A stretch of DNA of 64,000 nucleotides from Candidatus Thiodiazotropha sp. CDECU1 (GCF_963455295.1 NZ_OY734020.1:868001-932000), one strand, 5' to 3'; numbered from the stretch's first letter, positions 28,014 through 39,078 are shown. Program-made: numbers and translations. Notes: generated by a model from the sequence alone, not told the origin.

Positions 28014-29453
28014 TCAATAGCGATAGTGGTCGGGTTTGTACGGTCCTTCAACCGGCACGCCGATGTAGTCAGCCTGCTCTTGGGAGAGGGTCGTCAATTG
28101 GGCGCCAATTTTGTCCAGATGGAGCCTGGCTACCTCTTCATCGAGCTTCTTGGGTAACACGTAGACCTCGTTTTTATAGTTTTCCGACCGGGTGAAAAAC
28201 TCGATTTGAGCCAAAACCTGGTTGGAAAATGAGTTGGACATGACGAAGCTGGGATGTCCTGTGGCGCAACCCAGATTGACCAGTCTGCCCTCTGCCAGCA
28301 GGATGATCCGTTTGCCATCCGGGAAGATGACATGGTGTACCTGTGGCTTGATCTCCTCCCAGGTGTAGTGGCGTATTCCCGCAATGTCTATCTCGTTGTC
28401 GAAATGACCGATGTTGCAGACGATGGATTGGTTCTTCATCGCTGCCATATGATCGTGGGTGATGATCTTGAAGTTGCCGGTGGTGGTGACAAATATGTCA
28501 CCCAATGGCGCCGCCTCTTCCATGGTGACAACACGATAGCCTTCCATCGCGGCCTGCAGGGCGCAGATAGGGTCGATCTCGGTCACCCACACGGTAGCGC
28601 CAAGTCCCCGCAGTGACTGCGCACAACCCTTGCCGACATCACCGTAACCGGCGATCACGGCGATCTTTCCCGCAATCATGACATCGGTGGCGCGTTTGAT
28701 TCCGTCCACCAGGGATTCGCGGCAACCGTAGAGGTTGTCGAATTTCGATTTCGTGACCGAATCGTTGACGTTCATGGCCGGAAACAGCAGGGTGCCCTGT
28801 TCCATCATCTGATAGAGGCGATGCACACCGGTTGTGGTCTCCTCGGTGACGCCCTTGATCGATTCCGCCATGCGGTGATAGCGCTTGGGGTCCTCTTCCA
28901 GGCTGCGTTTCAGCACCCCAAGGATGACACGCCACTCCTCGGGATCATCGTCCTGAGGTTCTGGCACCGCACCCGCATCGGCAAATTCAACCCCTTTATG
29001 GACCAGCAGGGTGGCGTCTCCGCCGTCGTCGAGGATCATATTGGGGGCGCCGCCATCCGGCCAGTTGAGTACCTGCTCGGTGCACCACCAATACTCTTCC
29101 AGTGTCTCCCCCTTCCAGGCATACACAGGTATGCCCTCGGCAGCGATCGCTGCTGCGGCATGGTCCTGGGTCGAGAAGATATTGCAGGAGCACCAGCGAA
29201 CCTGGGCACCAAGGGCAACCAGTGTCTCGATGAGCACCGCGGTCTGGATGGTCATATGCAGAGAGCCGGTGATGCGGGCTCCCTTGAGGGGTTGTTGGGG
29301 GGCGTACTTCTCCCTGATCGCCATCAATCCGGGCATTTCGGTTTCAGCGATGGCGATCTCACGGCGACCATACTCGGCCAGGGATATGTCGGCAATCTTG
29401 TAGTCGGTAAACTGGCTGGATGGATCGGTGATTTTGTTGGTCAACTCACTCAT
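28014..29453 (-). CDS. ahcY: Adenosylhomocysteinase (SAH hydrolase)
   Basis: NAD-dependent tetrameric enzyme that hydrolyses S-adenosylhomocysteine to adenosine and homocysteine, removing the by-product of methylation. The 479-residue protein has [14 protein letters not shown] and YWWCTEQVL for substrate binding, the NAD loop [27 protein letters not shown], and the C-terminal [11 protein letters not shown] with the lysine and tyrosine that cover NAD of the neighbouring subunit. I chose the ATG at 29453, nine bases after CAGGAGA; an upstream in-frame ATG at 29462 has no room for a ribosome site. An SAH riboswitch precedes it, so the gene is predicted to be switched on by its own substrate. Confidence 0.97.
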   Translation of the reverse strand: MSELTNKITDPSSQFTDYKIADISLAEYGRREIAIAETEMPGLMAIREKYAPQQPLKGARITGSLHMTIQTAVLIETLVALGAQVRWCSCNIFSTQDHAAAAIAAEGIPVYAWKGETLEEYWWCTEQVLNWPDGGAPNMILDDGGDATLLVHKGVEFADAGAVPEPQDDDPEEWRVILGVLKRSLEEDPKRYHRMAESIKGVTEETTTGVHRLYQMMEQGTLLFPAMNVNDSVTKSKFDNLYGCRESLVDGIKRATDVMIAGKIAVIAGYGDVGKGCAQSLRGLGATVWVTEIDPICALQAAMEGYRVVTMEEAAPLGDIFVTTTGNFKIITHDHMAAMKNQSIVCNIGHFDNEIDIAGIRHYTWEEIKPQVHHVIFPDGKRIILLAEGRLVNLGCATGHPSFVMSNSFSNQVLAQIEFFTRSENYKNEVYVLPKKLDEEVARLHLDKIGAQLTTLSQEQADYIGVPVEGPYKPDHYRY

Positions 29454-29475
29454 GGTAGTCATCTCCTGAATATCG

Positions 29476-29556
29476 TGAGTGAGCGCGGTTGCATAGTGTG
29501 ATCTCCCCTTCCGAGCCTGGCGGATAATAGATCCGTTGCAGCGCTCCTCGGTGGGG
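29476..29556 (-). promoter_or_regulatory. S-adenosylhomocysteine (SAH) riboswitch
   Basis: Read on the minus strand, the leader of ahcY contains the conserved SAH-riboswitch core: CCGAGGAGCGCTGCAACGG, then CCAGGCTCGG, then CAACCGCGCTCAC. CCGAG (29547-29551) can pair with CTCGG (29511-29515), and GAGCGC (29541-29546) with GCGCTC (29481-29486), giving the pseudoknot-like fold of this class. The aptamer ends about eight bases before the ahcY ribosome site. SAH riboswitches are known to activate ahcY/metabolic genes when SAH accumulates. The match was recognised by eye. Confidence 0.9.
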
Positions 29557-29568
29557 AGGTTAAAGGTT

Positions 29569-29701
29569 AATTATGAATTATGAATTTTGAATTTTGAATT
29601 GTCGAGCGCGCTTTGTGCGGCTGACTTGAAACGCCACACCATTTAACAACAGCGCGAGCGCAGCGAGCTCATTCAATTCAAAATTAACAATTCAAAATTA
29701 T
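29569..29701. repeat. AT-rich inverted-repeat element between ahcY leader and metK
   Basis: Tandem TTTTGAATT-type units on the left (29569-29601) face their inverse units on the right (about 29672-29700), around a GC-rich centre with mirrored GAGCGC/GCGAGCGC segments. The right arm ends at the metK stop codon. A related repeat with a perfect 15-bp inverted arm lies at 35044-35118. It contains no gene. Confidence 0.65.
29577..29605 (-). promoter_or_regulatory. Sigma-70-type promoter for the SAH riboswitch-ahcY transcript
   Basis: On the minus strand TCGACA (29600-29605, five of six to TTGACA) and CATAAT (29577-29582, five of six to TATAAT) are separated by exactly 17 bases. Transcription would begin near 29570, about 15-20 bases before the riboswitch. 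The -10 and spacer lie inside the AT-rich repeat, so the repeat appears to provide the promoter. Confidence 0.6.
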
Positions 29702-30885
29702 CAAAGACCAGCGTCTTCGCGCAGCACCTCCGCCTTATCGGTGACCTCCCAGGTGAATCCCTCGTCTTCGCGGCCGAAATGACCGTAGGCTGCCGTCTTC
29801 TGATACTGGATACGATCATTGTTCAGCAGGTCGAGCATTTTCAGGATTCCGTAGGGACGCAGGTCGAAGTGGCTGCGCACCAGATCTGCAATCTTCTCAT
29901 CGGCTATTTTCCCGGTGCCGAAGGTCTCTATCATGATGGAGGTGGGTTCAGCGACACCGATGGCATAGGAGACCTGGATTTCACAACGCTCCGCAAGCCC
30001 GGCGGCAACCACGTTTTTTGCCACATAGCGGCCGGCGTAGGCAGCGGAACGATCAACCTTGGATGGATCCTTGCCGGAAAATGCCCCGCCGCCATGCCGT
30101 GCTGAGCCGCCATAGGTATCGACGATGATCTTGCGTCCGGTAAGGCCGCAATCGCCGACGGGACCGCCGATGACAAAGCTGCCGGTGGGGTTGATATGGA
30201 TCTTCTCCTGGGGACACCGATCCAGCCACTCCTTTGGCAGAACCGGCTGAATGATATTCTCCATGACCGCTTCACGCAGATGATCGTTATCAATGTCCGG
30301 GTCATGCTGGGTCGATAGTACCACTGCGCCGATACCACTGACCCTGCCATCTTCATAGCGCAGCGTGACCTGGCTCTTGGCGTCCGGACGCAGCCAGGGC
30401 AGGATGCCGGCCTTGCGAATCTCCGATTGCCGCTGCACCAACCGGTGGGCATAGGTGATCGGCGCCGGCATCAGTACGTCTGTCTCGTTGGTGGCATAGC
30501 CGAACATCATGCCCTGATCTCCCGCACCCTGCTCTTCAGGACTGGTTCGATCAACACCCTGGGCAATATCGCCGGATTGTTTACCGATCAGTGACATGAC
30601 CGCACAGGTGGAGCCGTCAAAGCCCACATCGGAGCTGGTGTAGCCGATATCACAAACGACCTTTCTCACCAGTTCATCCAGGTCGATCCAGGCCTCGGTG
30701 GTAATCTCGCCGGCGACGATGACGGCACCGGTCTTGATCAATGTTTCGCAGGCCACCCTTGCCCTATCCGGGTTGGGATCGGTTTGCAAAATAGCATCCA
30801 GCATGGCATCCGAGATTTGATCGGCAACTTTGTCCGGGTGACCCTCAGAGACTGATTCAGATGTAAAAATAAAATCTCTAGCCAT
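29701..30885 (-). CDS. metK: S-adenosylmethionine synthetase MetK
   Basis: Makes SAM from methionine and ATP. The 394-residue protein has [17 protein letters not shown] at the N-terminus, [12 protein letters not shown] (ATP-binding), the P-loop [19 protein letters not shown], and [21 protein letters not shown]. Length is normal. It starts with ATG at 30885, preceded by AAGGAAAA on the minus strand. It lies upstream of ahcY but is separated by a repeat and a riboswitch with its own promoter, so the two genes can be regulated independently although they form one metabolic cycle with metF. Confidence 0.97.
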   Translation of the reverse strand: MARDFIFTSESVSEGHPDKVADQISDAMLDAILQTDPNPDRARVACETLIKTGAVIVAGEITTEAWIDLDELVRKVVCDIGYTSSDVGFDGSTCAVMSLIGKQSGDIAQGVDRTSPEEQGAGDQGMMFGYATNETDVLMPAPITYAHRLVQRQSEIRKAGILPWLRPDAKSQVTLRYEDGRVSGIGAVVLSTQHDPDIDNDHLREAVMENIIQPVLPKEWLDRCPQEKIHINPTGSFVIGGPVGDCGLTGRKIIVDTYGGSARHGGGAFSGKDPSKVDRSAAYAGRYVAKNVVAAGLAERCEIQVSYAIGVAEPTSIMIETFGTGKIADEKIADLVRSHFDLRPYGILKMLDLLNNDRIQYQKTAAYGHFGREDEGFTWEVTDKAEVLREDAGL

Positions 30886-30934
30886 TAATTTTCCTTAAAC
30901 TTCAACAGGTGTACGTAATTGGTTTTTCCGCTAT

Positions 30935-30966
30935 CCCATGACGTCGGCTTTCAAGCCTCGTATGGG
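30935..30966 (-). other. Stem-loop in the metK leader
   Basis: A nested hairpin (CCCAT pairing with ATGGG around GGCT-TGAA-AGCC) lies 50 bases upstream of the metK ATG on the minus strand. It does not match any SAM riboswitch class I can recall. It may be a leader structure of metK, or a terminator-like element of no consequence. Confidence 0.35.
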
Positions 30967-30993
30967 TTATGCCGGCTTTCAGGAAAAGAGGAT

Positions 30994-31022
30994 TTTACAC
31001 ATCAGCCTGCTTTTTGCATAAT
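30994..31022 (+). promoter_or_regulatory. Sigma-70-type promoter for the thioredoxin-fold gene
   Basis: TTTACA (30994-30999) and CATAAT (31017-31022), each five of six to consensus, are separated by 17 bases. Transcription would begin near 31029, which excludes the upstream in-frame start at 30969 and supports the ATG at 31062. Confidence 0.6.
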
Positions 31023-31061
31023 GCCCCACCCCACAATCAATTCAGATTATTGAAGGGATTA

Positions 31062-31616
31062 ATGATGGTTTCCTTAGAGACTCCAATTTGTGACTTTGGC
31101 GCACCGGCCCCAGATTTTCTGCTTCCCGGCGTAGATGGCCGGGATTGGTCCCTGCAGCAGTGTGCAGGGGAACGTGGCTTGCTGGTGATGTTCATCTGCA
31201 ATCACTGCCCCTATGTTAAGGCTGTGCAGCAGCGTATTGTCAGGGATACCAGTGAGTTAGCTCAACTGGGCATCAATTCAGTGGCAATCATGTCGAATGA
31301 TCCAGCCGAGTATGCGGAGGACTCATTCGAGAATATGAAACGGGTTGCCGACCAGATGGGTTTTCCATTCCCCTATCTGTTTGATGAGACCCAGGCCGTC
31401 GCCAAGGCCTATGGTGCCGTCTGCACCCCCGATTTCTTCGGTTACAACACAGCGCTGGAGCTGCAGTATCGGGGTCGCCTGGATGCGAGTCGTAAAGAGG
31501 CCGCACCCGCCGATGTTAGAAGGGATCTTTTCGAAGCCATGAAATCAGTGGCCGAGACCGGTCGAGGACCCCAGGAGCAAATACCCAGCATGGGCTGCTC
31601 AATAAAGTGGAGATAA
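31062..31616 (+). CDS. Thioredoxin-fold (AhpC/TSA-like) protein
   Basis: A 184-residue cytoplasmic protein of the redoxin family. GAPAPDFLLPGVDGRDWSL near the N-terminus is typical of AhpC/TSA-type folds, and MFICNHCPYVKA carries a CxxC pair (Cys-Asn-His-Cys) at about residues 47-50. PDFFGYNTALELQYRGRLD follows as in related 'thioredoxin family' proteins. No signal peptide is seen, so a cytosolic disulfide reductase or peroxidase role is more likely than cytochrome maturation. Tandem ATGs at 31062 and 31065 follow GAAGGGA. It is divergent from metK and closed by a terminator. The substrate is unknown. Confidence 0.85.
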   Translation: MMVSLETPICDFGAPAPDFLLPGVDGRDWSLQQCAGERGLLVMFICNHCPYVKAVQQRIVRDTSELAQLGINSVAIMSNDPAEYAEDSFENMKRVADQMGFPFPYLFDETQAVAKAYGAVCTPDFFGYNTALELQYRGRLDASRKEAAPADVRRDLFEAMKSVAETGRGPQEQIPSMGCSIKWR

Positions 31617-31721
31617 GGGCCAACTGATTGAAAATACTTGGTTTATTAGGATATTAGAGTTTATTCATCAAGTCAGCTTATTGCCCCGTAAAGTCAGCTG
31701 CTTTGCCCAGGTAAGGGGCTT

Positions 31722-31743
31722 AGGTCAGAATAGCTGACCTTTT
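31722..31743 (+). terminator. Rho-independent terminator after the thioredoxin-fold gene
   Basis: AGGTCAG (31722-31728) pairs with CTGACCT (31734-31740) around a five-base loop, followed by TTTT. It lies in a 300-base gene-free gap (31617-31916) before tkt. Nothing else certain was seen in that gap apart from two GTCAGCT direct repeats at about 31672 and 31693. Confidence 0.7.
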
Positions 31744-31916
31744 GCCCTTCCGGGGTTCGGTTGAGCAATAGGAGTCTACATCCCGGTTCGCTGCGAAACA
31801 GCCAGGCGGACGGATGTCATAAAGGGGTTTATTGATAACGAATTCAGTGGCTTGCCACACTATTACTTTTGTCCGACAGATACAGACTACTAACTAATTC
31901 TAATCAGGAGGGGTCA

Positions 31917-33905
31917 ATGTCCTCACGAAGAGAACTCGCCAATGCCATACGCGCTCTGAGTATGGACGCCGTGCAGAAAGCCAATTCAGGCCATCCGGGT
32001 GCGCCCATGGGTATGGCCGATATCGCAGAGGTACTGTGGAATAACCACATGAAGCACAATCCGGCAAACCCGGACTGGGCGGATCGTGACCGCTTTGTTC
32101 TCTCCAACGGTCATGGTTCAATGCTTATCTACTCACTGCTGCACTTGACCGGCTATGAGCTTGGCATCGATGATCTGAAGAGCTTCCGTCAGCTGCATTC
32201 CAAGACCCCGGGTCACCCGGAGTACGGTTATGCCCCGGGCGTGGAGACCACAACCGGTCCCCTGGGGCAGGGTATTACCAATGCGATCGGCATGGCCCTG
32301 GCGGAAAAGACCCTCGCGGCTCAATTCAACAAACCAGGACATGCTATCGTCGATCACAACACCTACGTGTTCCTCGGTGATGGCTGCATGATGGAGGGTA
32401 TCTCCCATGAGGCCTGTTCCCTCGCGGGCACCCTGGGTCTGGGTAAGCTGGTCGCCTTCTGGGACGACAACGGTATCAGTATCGATGGTGAGACCGAGGG
32501 TTGGTTCACTGATGATACCCCCAGCCGTTTTGAAGCCTACGGTTGGCACGTGATTCGCGATGTGGATGGCCATGATGCGGATGCTATCGATCAGGCGATC
32601 GAGGCGGCCAAGGGGATGAGCGACAAGCCATCCCTGATCTGTTGCAAAACCACCATCGGATTCGGCTCGCCGAATCTTGCGGGGAGCCATGACTGCCATG
32701 GTGCTCCATTGGGCACCGATGAGATTGTCGCTACCCGTGAACAGCTGGGATGGGCCCACGAGCCATTCGTGGTACCCGATGAGATCTATGCCGGCTGGGA
32801 TGCGAAGAGTGCCGGCGCCAGTGCCGAGGCTGCATGGAATGAGCAGTTTGCCTCCTATGAGGCGGTGCATCATGAACTGGCCGCTGAGTTCAAACGGCGT
32901 ATGGCTGGGGAGCTTCCGGAGAATTGGGCCGAGGAGACAGCCAAATTCATCGCCGAGGTGAATACCAAGGCCGAGTCACCTGCGACCCGTAAGGCATCGC
33001 AAAATGCACTCAACGGCTATGGTCCCCTGTTGCCCGAGTTTCTGGGTGGTTCTGCCGACCTGACTCCCTCCAATCTGACCGCCTGGTCCGGTTCCAGTGC
33101 GATCACGGATGGTAATACCGATGGTAACTATCTGTCGTACGGTGTGCGTGAGTTTGGCATGTCCGCGATTATGAATGGTGTCGCACTACATGGTGGATTC
33201 ATTCCCTATGGCGGCACCTTCCTGATGTTCTCCGAGTATGCCCGCAATGCGCTACGCATGGCGGCGTTGATGAAGCTGCGGTCGATTTTTGTCTATACCC
33301 ACGACTCCGTCGGTCTGGGTGAAGATGGTCCGACTCACCAGCCGATTGAGCAGATTCCCACCCTGCGTATGATCCCGAATATGGATCTATGGCGTCCCTG
33401 TGATGGAGTTGAGACTGCAGTCGCCTGGAAGGCGGCTGTTGAGAAGAGTGATGGTCCCACCTCACTCATCTTCTCCCGCCAGGGCCTCCCACACCAGGTG
33501 CGTAGCGATGAGCAGATTGCCAATATCGCGAAAGGCGGCTACGTGATCAGCGATTGCGACGGCACCCCCGATGCTATCGTCATCGCAACCGGTTCCGAGG
33601 TGGGCATCGCGGTTCAGGGTGCTGCCGATTCCGGTAAGAATGTGCGGGTGGTCTCGATGCCGAATACCAAGCTGTTCGACGCGCAGGATGCCGCCTACAA
33701 AGAGTCAGTATTGCCTTCTAACGTGACCGCACGAGTCGCCGTGGAAGCCGCTGTCACCGATGGCTGGTACAAGTATGTCGGTCTGAATGGCAAGGTGATT
33801 GGCATCAACAGATTTGGTGAATCAGCGCCGGCGGGAGAGCTTTTCAAAGAGTTCGGCTTCACCGCAGAAAATGTGGCTGCGGCTATCAACGAGGTTTCTG
33901 CCTGA
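31917..33905 (+). CDS. tkt: Transketolase
   Basis: Thiamine-diphosphate enzyme moving two-carbon units in the pentose phosphate and Calvin cycles. The 662-residue protein has [17 protein letters not shown] and HNPANP near the N-terminus, the ThDP motif [22 protein letters not shown] ending in the metal-binding DDN, and the pyrimidine-domain motif [19 protein letters not shown]. The ATG at 31917 follows AGGAGGGG at ideal spacing; an in-frame start at 31869 is rejected. It opens a tkt-gap-pgk-pyk-fba series that matches the carbon-fixation gene order of autotrophic proteobacteria. Confidence 0.97.
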   Translation: MSSRRELANAIRALSMDAVQKANSGHPGAPMGMADIAEVLWNNHMKHNPANPDWADRDRFVLSNGHGSMLIYSLLHLTGYELGIDDLKSFRQLHSKTPGHPEYGYAPGVETTTGPLGQGITNAIGMALAEKTLAAQFNKPGHAIVDHNTYVFLGDGCMMEGISHEACSLAGTLGLGKLVAFWDDNGISIDGETEGWFTDDTPSRFEAYGWHVIRDVDGHDADAIDQAIEAAKGMSDKPSLICCKTTIGFGSPNLAGSHDCHGAPLGTDEIVATREQLGWAHEPFVVPDEIYAGWDAKSAGASAEAAWNEQFASYEAVHHELAAEFKRRMAGELPENWAEETAKFIAEVNTKAESPATRKASQNALNGYGPLLPEFLGGSADLTPSNLTAWSGSSAITDGNTDGNYLSYGVREFGMSAIMNGVALHGGFIPYGGTFLMFSEYARNALRMAALMKLRSIFVYTHDSVGLGEDGPTHQPIEQIPTLRMIPNMDLWRPCDGVETAVAWKAAVEKSDGPTSLIFSRQGLPHQVRSDEQIANIAKGGYVISDCDGTPDAIVIATGSEVGIAVQGAADSGKNVRVVSMPNTKLFDAQDAAYKESVLPSNVTARVAVEAAVTDGWYKYVGLNGKVIGINRFGESAPAGELFKEFGFTAENVAAAINEVSA

Positions 33906-33912
33906 TAACATT

Positions 33913-33938
33913 CAGCGGGCGTCTTGGGCGCCCCGCTG
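33913..33938 (+). other. Stem-loop between tkt and gap
   Basis: CAGCGGG (33913-33919) pairs with CCCGCTG (33932-33938), with extra GC pairs inside the loop. There is no T run, so it is more likely an RNA-stabilising or attenuating structure within the tkt-gap transcript than a full terminator. Confidence 0.45.
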
Positions 33939-33956
33939 GAGAGCAATTCAAAATAG

Positions 33957-34994
<1,038 letters not shown>

Positions 34995-35004
34995 AGCTCA
35001 TCGG

Positions 35005-35036
35005 CATGGGGCGGGTATGACTCGCCCCATGTTTTT
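35005..35036 (+). terminator. Rho-independent terminator after gap
   Basis: CATGGGGCG (35005-35013) pairs with CGCCCCATG (35023-35031) around a nine-base loop, followed by TTTTT. It separates tkt-gap from pgk. Confidence 0.88.
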
Positions 35037-35043
35037 ATACCCC

Positions 35044-35118
35044 GAATTTTGAATTATGGATTTTTACATGACAGCTGGTTATCGAACCAAATTGTCAAGA
35101 ATTCATAATTCAAAATTC
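35044..35118. repeat. AT-rich inverted repeat upstream of pgk
   Basis: A perfect 15-bp inverted repeat, GAATTTTGAATTATG at 35044-35058 and its complement at 35104-35118, flanks a 45-base centre. The arm is related to the repeat units at 29569-29701. It lies in the gap between the gap terminator and pgk. Confidence 0.7.
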
Positions 35119-35136
35119 ACACTGCAAAATTATAAT
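35109..35136 (+). promoter_or_regulatory. Candidate promoter for pgk
   Basis: A perfect TATAAT at 35131-35136 has TTCAAA (four of six) 16 bases upstream, partly inside the repeat arm. Transcription would begin near 35143, just before the ribosome site AGGAG of pgk, leaving a very short leader. That tight spacing keeps confidence modest. Confidence 0.4.
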
Positions 35137-35153
35137 TGACCTAGGAGTTCGTA

Positions 35154-36335
35154 ATGTCTTTCATCAAGTTGACCGACCTCGACCTCGCTGGTAAGCGTGT
35201 CTTGATTCGTGCCGATCTCAATGTCCCCGTCAAAGACGGTAAAGTCACATCGGATGCCCGTATCACCGCCTCCATGCCGACCATCGAGCACTGCGCAAAG
35301 GCAGGTGCCAAGGTACAGGTAATGTCACATCGGGGTCGCCCCACCGAGGGTGAGGTGGACGCCGAGAACTCCATGCAACCCATCGCTGACGATATGTCTG
35401 CCAAGTTGGGTAAACAGGTCCGCCTGGTCAAGGACTATCTTGAGAGTACTCCGGATGTGGCAGAAGGCGAGGTGGTGTTGTTCGAGAATGTCCGCTTCAA
35501 TGCCGGGGAGAAGAAAGACAATGAAGAGCTGGCGAAAAAGTACGCCGCCCTATGTGATGTATTTGTGATGGATGCCTTCGGTACAGCTCACCGGGCCCAG
35601 GCATCAACCCATGGTGCCGGTAAATTTGCTCCAGTCGCCTGTGCCGGCCTGTTGTTGGCCGACGAGTTGGATAATCTTGCCAAGGCATTGGCGAATCCTG
35701 CCCGGCCGATGGTGGCGATCGTGGGTGGATCCAAGGTGTCCACCAAGCTGACCGTACTCGAGGCCTTGTCGGAAAAGGTGGATCAACTGGTGGTGGGTGG
35801 CGGTATTGCCAACACCTTCCTCAAGGCGATGGGAAACAATGTGGGAAAATCACTGTGTGAGGACGACCTGGTACCCACCGCTCAGGCATTGATAGAAAAG
35901 ATGAAGGGTCGTGGCGCGAATATACCGATCGCTACCGATGTGGTGGTGGGCAAGAATTTCGCCGAAGAGGAACCTGCTGTATTGAAGTCGGCTGATGAAG
36001 TCGCCGATGATGAGATGATTTTCGATATCGGGCCTGACAGCGCCAATGAATTGGCTGAGATCATCAAACAGGCAGGCACCATTGTCTGGAATGGACCGGT
36101 TGGGGTTTTCGAATTCGATCAGTTTGGCGAGGGCACCAAAACCGTATCCATGGCCATTGCCAACTCCGCCGGTTTCTCCCTCGCCGGTGGTGGTGACACC
36201 ATTGCCGCCATTCAAAAGTATGACATTTATGACAAGGTCTCTTACATCTCCACAGCAGGCGGCGCCTTCCTTGAATATCTGGAAGGTAAGACCCTGCCTG
36301 CAGTGGCCATGCTTGAAGCACGCGCGGCTGAGTAA
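35154..36335 (+). CDS. pgk: Phosphoglycerate kinase
   Basis: Transfers phosphate between 1,3-bisphosphoglycerate and ADP; runs in the ATP-consuming direction in the Calvin cycle. The 393-residue protein has [22 protein letters not shown] near the N-terminus (substrate arginines), the HRGRP motif, [26 protein letters not shown], the hinge/nucleotide segment [12 protein letters not shown], and the C-terminal [14 protein letters not shown] lies eight bases upstream of ATG. It is followed after 77 bases by pyk. Standard length. Confidence 0.97.
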   Translation: MSFIKLTDLDLAGKRVLIRADLNVPVKDGKVTSDARITASMPTIEHCAKAGAKVQVMSHRGRPTEGEVDAENSMQPIADDMSAKLGKQVRLVKDYLESTPDVAEGEVVLFENVRFNAGEKKDNEELAKKYAALCDVFVMDAFGTAHRAQASTHGAGKFAPVACAGLLLADELDNLAKALANPARPMVAIVGGSKVSTKLTVLEALSEKVDQLVVGGGIANTFLKAMGNNVGKSLCEDDLVPTAQALIEKMKGRGANIPIATDVVVGKNFAEEEPAVLKSADEVADDEMIFDIGPDSANELAEIIKQAGTIVWNGPVGVFEFDQFGEGTKTVSMAIANSAGFSLAGGGDTIAAIQKYDIYDKVSYISTAGGAFLEYLEGKTLPAVAMLEARAAE

Positions 36336-36412
36336 GCAAGAGAAGCAATTGATAATGGCTGATCTCAAGTTCAGCCGGTTTTTTTATGCGTTGAGCATGT
36401 AGCTGGATTTTT

Positions 36413-37870
36413 ATGCCAAGACGAACAAAAATTGTAGCAACCCTGGGGCCGGCGACCGACGATCCCAAGGTGCTCGATAAAGTCATCCATGCCGGGGTTG
36501 ATGTGGTCCGCCTCAATCTTTCCCATGATCATCATGACTCGCAGCGCCAGCGGGCTGACAGGATTCGGAATCGAGCCCGCGCATGTGGACGGCAGATTGG
36601 AGTCTTGGCCGATCTACAGGGACCGAAGATACGTATCGGCCGATTCAGGTCGGGCGCAGTCACCCTTAGTGAAGACGATATATTCATCCTCGATGCCGGT
36701 TGCGCCCAGGATGCCGGTGATCAGCAGCGGGTCGGATTGACCTATCCGGAGCTGGTGGGGGATGTTGCACGTGGCGATACCCTGCTGCTGGATGATGGTG
36801 CGATCGTGCTTTGGGTCTCCGAAGTCGAGGGCCAGGAGATTCGCTGCAAGGTGGTCGTGGGCGGTAAGCTCTCCAACAACAAGGGCATCAACAAGCAGGG
36901 CGGCGGACTTTCTGCCCCGGCATTGACCGATAAGGACCGGGACGATATCAGGTTTGCGGCTGAAATCGATGTCGACTACCTGGCTGTCTCCTTTGTGCGC
37001 AATGGTGAGGATGTGACTGAGGCGCGCCGTCTCCTGGTGGAGGCCGGTGGTACCGGTGGTATCATTGCCAAGATCGAGCGTGCCGAGGCGCTGGACAGCC
37101 TTGATGAGATTATTCAAGCCTCAGATGCCATCATGGTTGCCCGCGGCGACCTGGGTGTTGAGATCGGTGATGCGGAGCTGCCCGCGGTGCAGAAGGAGCT
37201 GATCAAGACCGCACGGGAGTTGAACTGTGTGGTGATCACTGCGACCCAGATGATGCAGTCGATGATCGAGAGTCCCATCCCGACCCGGGCTGAGGTATTC
37301 GATGTGGCGAATGCGGTGATGGATGGTACCGATGCGGTGATGCTATCCGCCGAGACCTCTGTGGGTAAATTTCCCCACAAGGTTGTCGAGGCCATGGATA
37401 GGGTCTGCTACGAGGCGGAAAAACATCAAACCGCAAGGCGTTCTCACCATAGAATCGACAGCGTGTTCGGGCGTGTCGACGAAGCGATCGCCATGGCTAC
37501 CATGTATACTGCCAACCATTTGGGTGTAAAGGGGATTGCCGCGTTGACCGAATCGGGCTCAACGGTCAAATGGATGTCGCGTATCAGCTCCGATATTCCC
37601 ATCTACGCCCTGACTCGCCATGTGCGTACAAGACGTAAGGTCACTCTCTATCGTGGGGTCTACCCTGTGAGTTTCGATGTCGCCAGTACCAATGTCGATC
37701 TGGTCAATGAAGAGGTGATCGATGAACTGTTGCGTCGAGGTGAGGTTCGGGAGAGTGACTTGGTGATCATCACAAAGGGTGATCGCTCCGGAGTGGAAGG
37801 GCAAACCAATATTATGAAAGTGATGCGTGTCGGTGAACATGTACTTGCTGACGACACGGTTAAAAGGTGA
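36413..37870 (+). CDS. pyk: Pyruvate kinase
   Basis: Converts phosphoenolpyruvate and ADP to pyruvate and ATP. The 485-residue protein opens with RRTKIVATLGPATDDP and VDVVRLNLSHDHHDSQ, contains the IIAKIERAEALDSLDEI active-site segment with the catalytic lysine, GDLGVEIG, and VVITATQMMQSMIESPIPTRAEV, and ends with a C-terminal regulatory-type domain. The ribosome site is weak (GCTGGAT), so translation may depend on read-through from pgk. Its place inside a tkt-gap-pgk-pyk-fba order is typical of autotrophic sulfur oxidisers and other proteobacteria. Confidence 0.96.
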   Translation: MPRRTKIVATLGPATDDPKVLDKVIHAGVDVVRLNLSHDHHDSQRQRADRIRNRARACGRQIGVLADLQGPKIRIGRFRSGAVTLSEDDIFILDAGCAQDAGDQQRVGLTYPELVGDVARGDTLLLDDGAIVLWVSEVEGQEIRCKVVVGGKLSNNKGINKQGGGLSAPALTDKDRDDIRFAAEIDVDYLAVSFVRNGEDVTEARRLLVEAGGTGGIIAKIERAEALDSLDEIIQASDAIMVARGDLGVEIGDAELPAVQKELIKTARELNCVVITATQMMQSMIESPIPTRAEVFDVANAVMDGTDAVMLSAETSVGKFPHKVVEAMDRVCYEAEKHQTARRSHHRIDSVFGRVDEAIAMATMYTANHLGVKGIAALTESGSTVKWMSRISSDIPIYALTRHVRTRRKVTLYRGVYPVSFDVASTNVDLVNEEVIDELLRRGEVRESDLVIITKGDRSGVEGQTNIMKVMRVGEHVLADDTVKR

Positions 37871-37932
37871 CACTGACCAACGGGGTCATCGACAATTGAA
37901 ATGACTATAGACACAAAACCAAGGAGGCTATC

Positions 37933-38997
37933 ATGGCTCTGATTTCCCTGCGCCAACTTCTCGACCATGCCGCGGAAAACGGCTACGGTCTGCCGGCGTT
38001 CAATGTGAATAATATGGAACAGGTGCATGCCATCATGCAGGCTGCTGATGCAGTCAAAAGCCCTGTTATCCTGCAGGGTTCCGCCGGAGCTCGCTCCTAT
38101 GCGGGAGAACCCTTCCTGCGCCACCTGATCATCGCTGCTACTGAGATGTATCCCCACATCCCTGTATGTATGCACCAGGATCACGGTACATCCCCATCGG
38201 TTTGCCTGCGTTCCATTCAATCGGGCTTCTCTTCAGTGATGATGGATGGTTCATTGATGACCGACGGTAAAACCCCATCCTCCTATGACTACAATGTGGA
38301 TGTGACTAAAACCGTGGTCGATATGGCCCACGCCGGTGGTGTCTCGGTAGAGGGTGAGCTGGGTTGCCTGGGTTCCCTGGAGACCGGTCAGGCCGGTGAA
38401 GAGGATGGTATAGGTGCCGAGGGTACCCTGGACCACAGTCAGTTATTGACCGATCCCGATGAAGCGGCCGATTTCGTCAAGAAGACCGGTGTCGACGCCC
38501 TGGCCATTGCCATCGGAACCTCCCACGGCGCATACAAGTTTACCCGTCCACCCACAGGCGACATCCTCGCCATCGACCGGGTGAAGGAGATCCATGCGCG
38601 TATTCCGGATACCCACCTGGTCATGCACGGCTCCTCATCGGTGCCTCAGGACTGGCTGGCGATCATCAACGAATATGGTGGTGACATGGGTGAGACCTAT
38701 GGTGTGCCGGTCGAGGAGATTGTCGAGGGTATCAAGCATGGTGTGGTCAAGGTCAACATCGATACCGATCTGCGCATGGCGTCCACCGGGTCGATCCGTA
38801 AGCACCTGAATGACAACAAGGCCAATTTCGATCCGCGTAAATTTCTCAAAGAGGCCACCAAAGCGATGTCGGGGATATGTAAGGCCCGCTACGAAGCCTT
38901 CGGTTCGGCCGGTATGGCGGACAAGATCACGCCTATCTCCCTGGAAGGTATGCAAACACGCTATGCGAGCGGAGAACTCGATCCGAAGGTGAATTGA
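37933..38997 (+). CDS. fba: Class II fructose-bisphosphate aldolase (Calvin-cycle subtype)
   Basis: Zinc aldolase that condenses dihydroxyacetone phosphate with aldehydes, making fructose-1,6-bisphosphate or sedoheptulose-1,7-bisphosphate. The 354-residue protein carries [15 protein letters not shown], the zinc-site segments [10 protein letters not shown] and [37 protein letters not shown] and [10 protein letters not shown]. The length and the VEGELG motif fit the CbbA-type class IIB group. AAGGAGG is perfectly placed before the ATG. A strong terminator follows, ending the carbon block. Confidence 0.97.
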   Translation: MALISLRQLLDHAAENGYGLPAFNVNNMEQVHAIMQAADAVKSPVILQGSAGARSYAGEPFLRHLIIAATEMYPHIPVCMHQDHGTSPSVCLRSIQSGFSSVMMDGSLMTDGKTPSSYDYNVDVTKTVVDMAHAGGVSVEGELGCLGSLETGQAGEEDGIGAEGTLDHSQLLTDPDEAADFVKKTGVDALAIAIGTSHGAYKFTRPPTGDILAIDRVKEIHARIPDTHLVMHGSSSVPQDWLAIINEYGGDMGETYGVPVEEIVEGIKHGVVKVNIDTDLRMASTGSIRKHLNDNKANFDPRKFLKEATKAMSGICKARYEAFGSAGMADKITPISLEGMQTRYASGELDPKVN

Positions 38998-39021
38998 TCA
39001 GATCGAGTGCTTGGAAAAACT

Positions 39022-39047
39022 AAAAAAGGGGGCTAACGCCCCCTTTT
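39022..39047. terminator. Bidirectional terminator between fba and glutaredoxin
   Basis: GGGGGC (39028-39033) pairs with GCCCCC (39038-39043) around TAAC, with a run of A before and TTTT after, so it can end transcription from fba on + and from the convergent glutaredoxin gene on -. Confidence 0.88.
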
Positions 39048-39078
39048 ACAATTGTGCCGAGAACCAAAACCCTAAGCT

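Noticed and set aside
28821-29501. 226-codon plus-strand frame opposite ahcY and its riboswitch
   Set aside because: Shadow of ahcY; no family resemblance and it overlaps the riboswitch.
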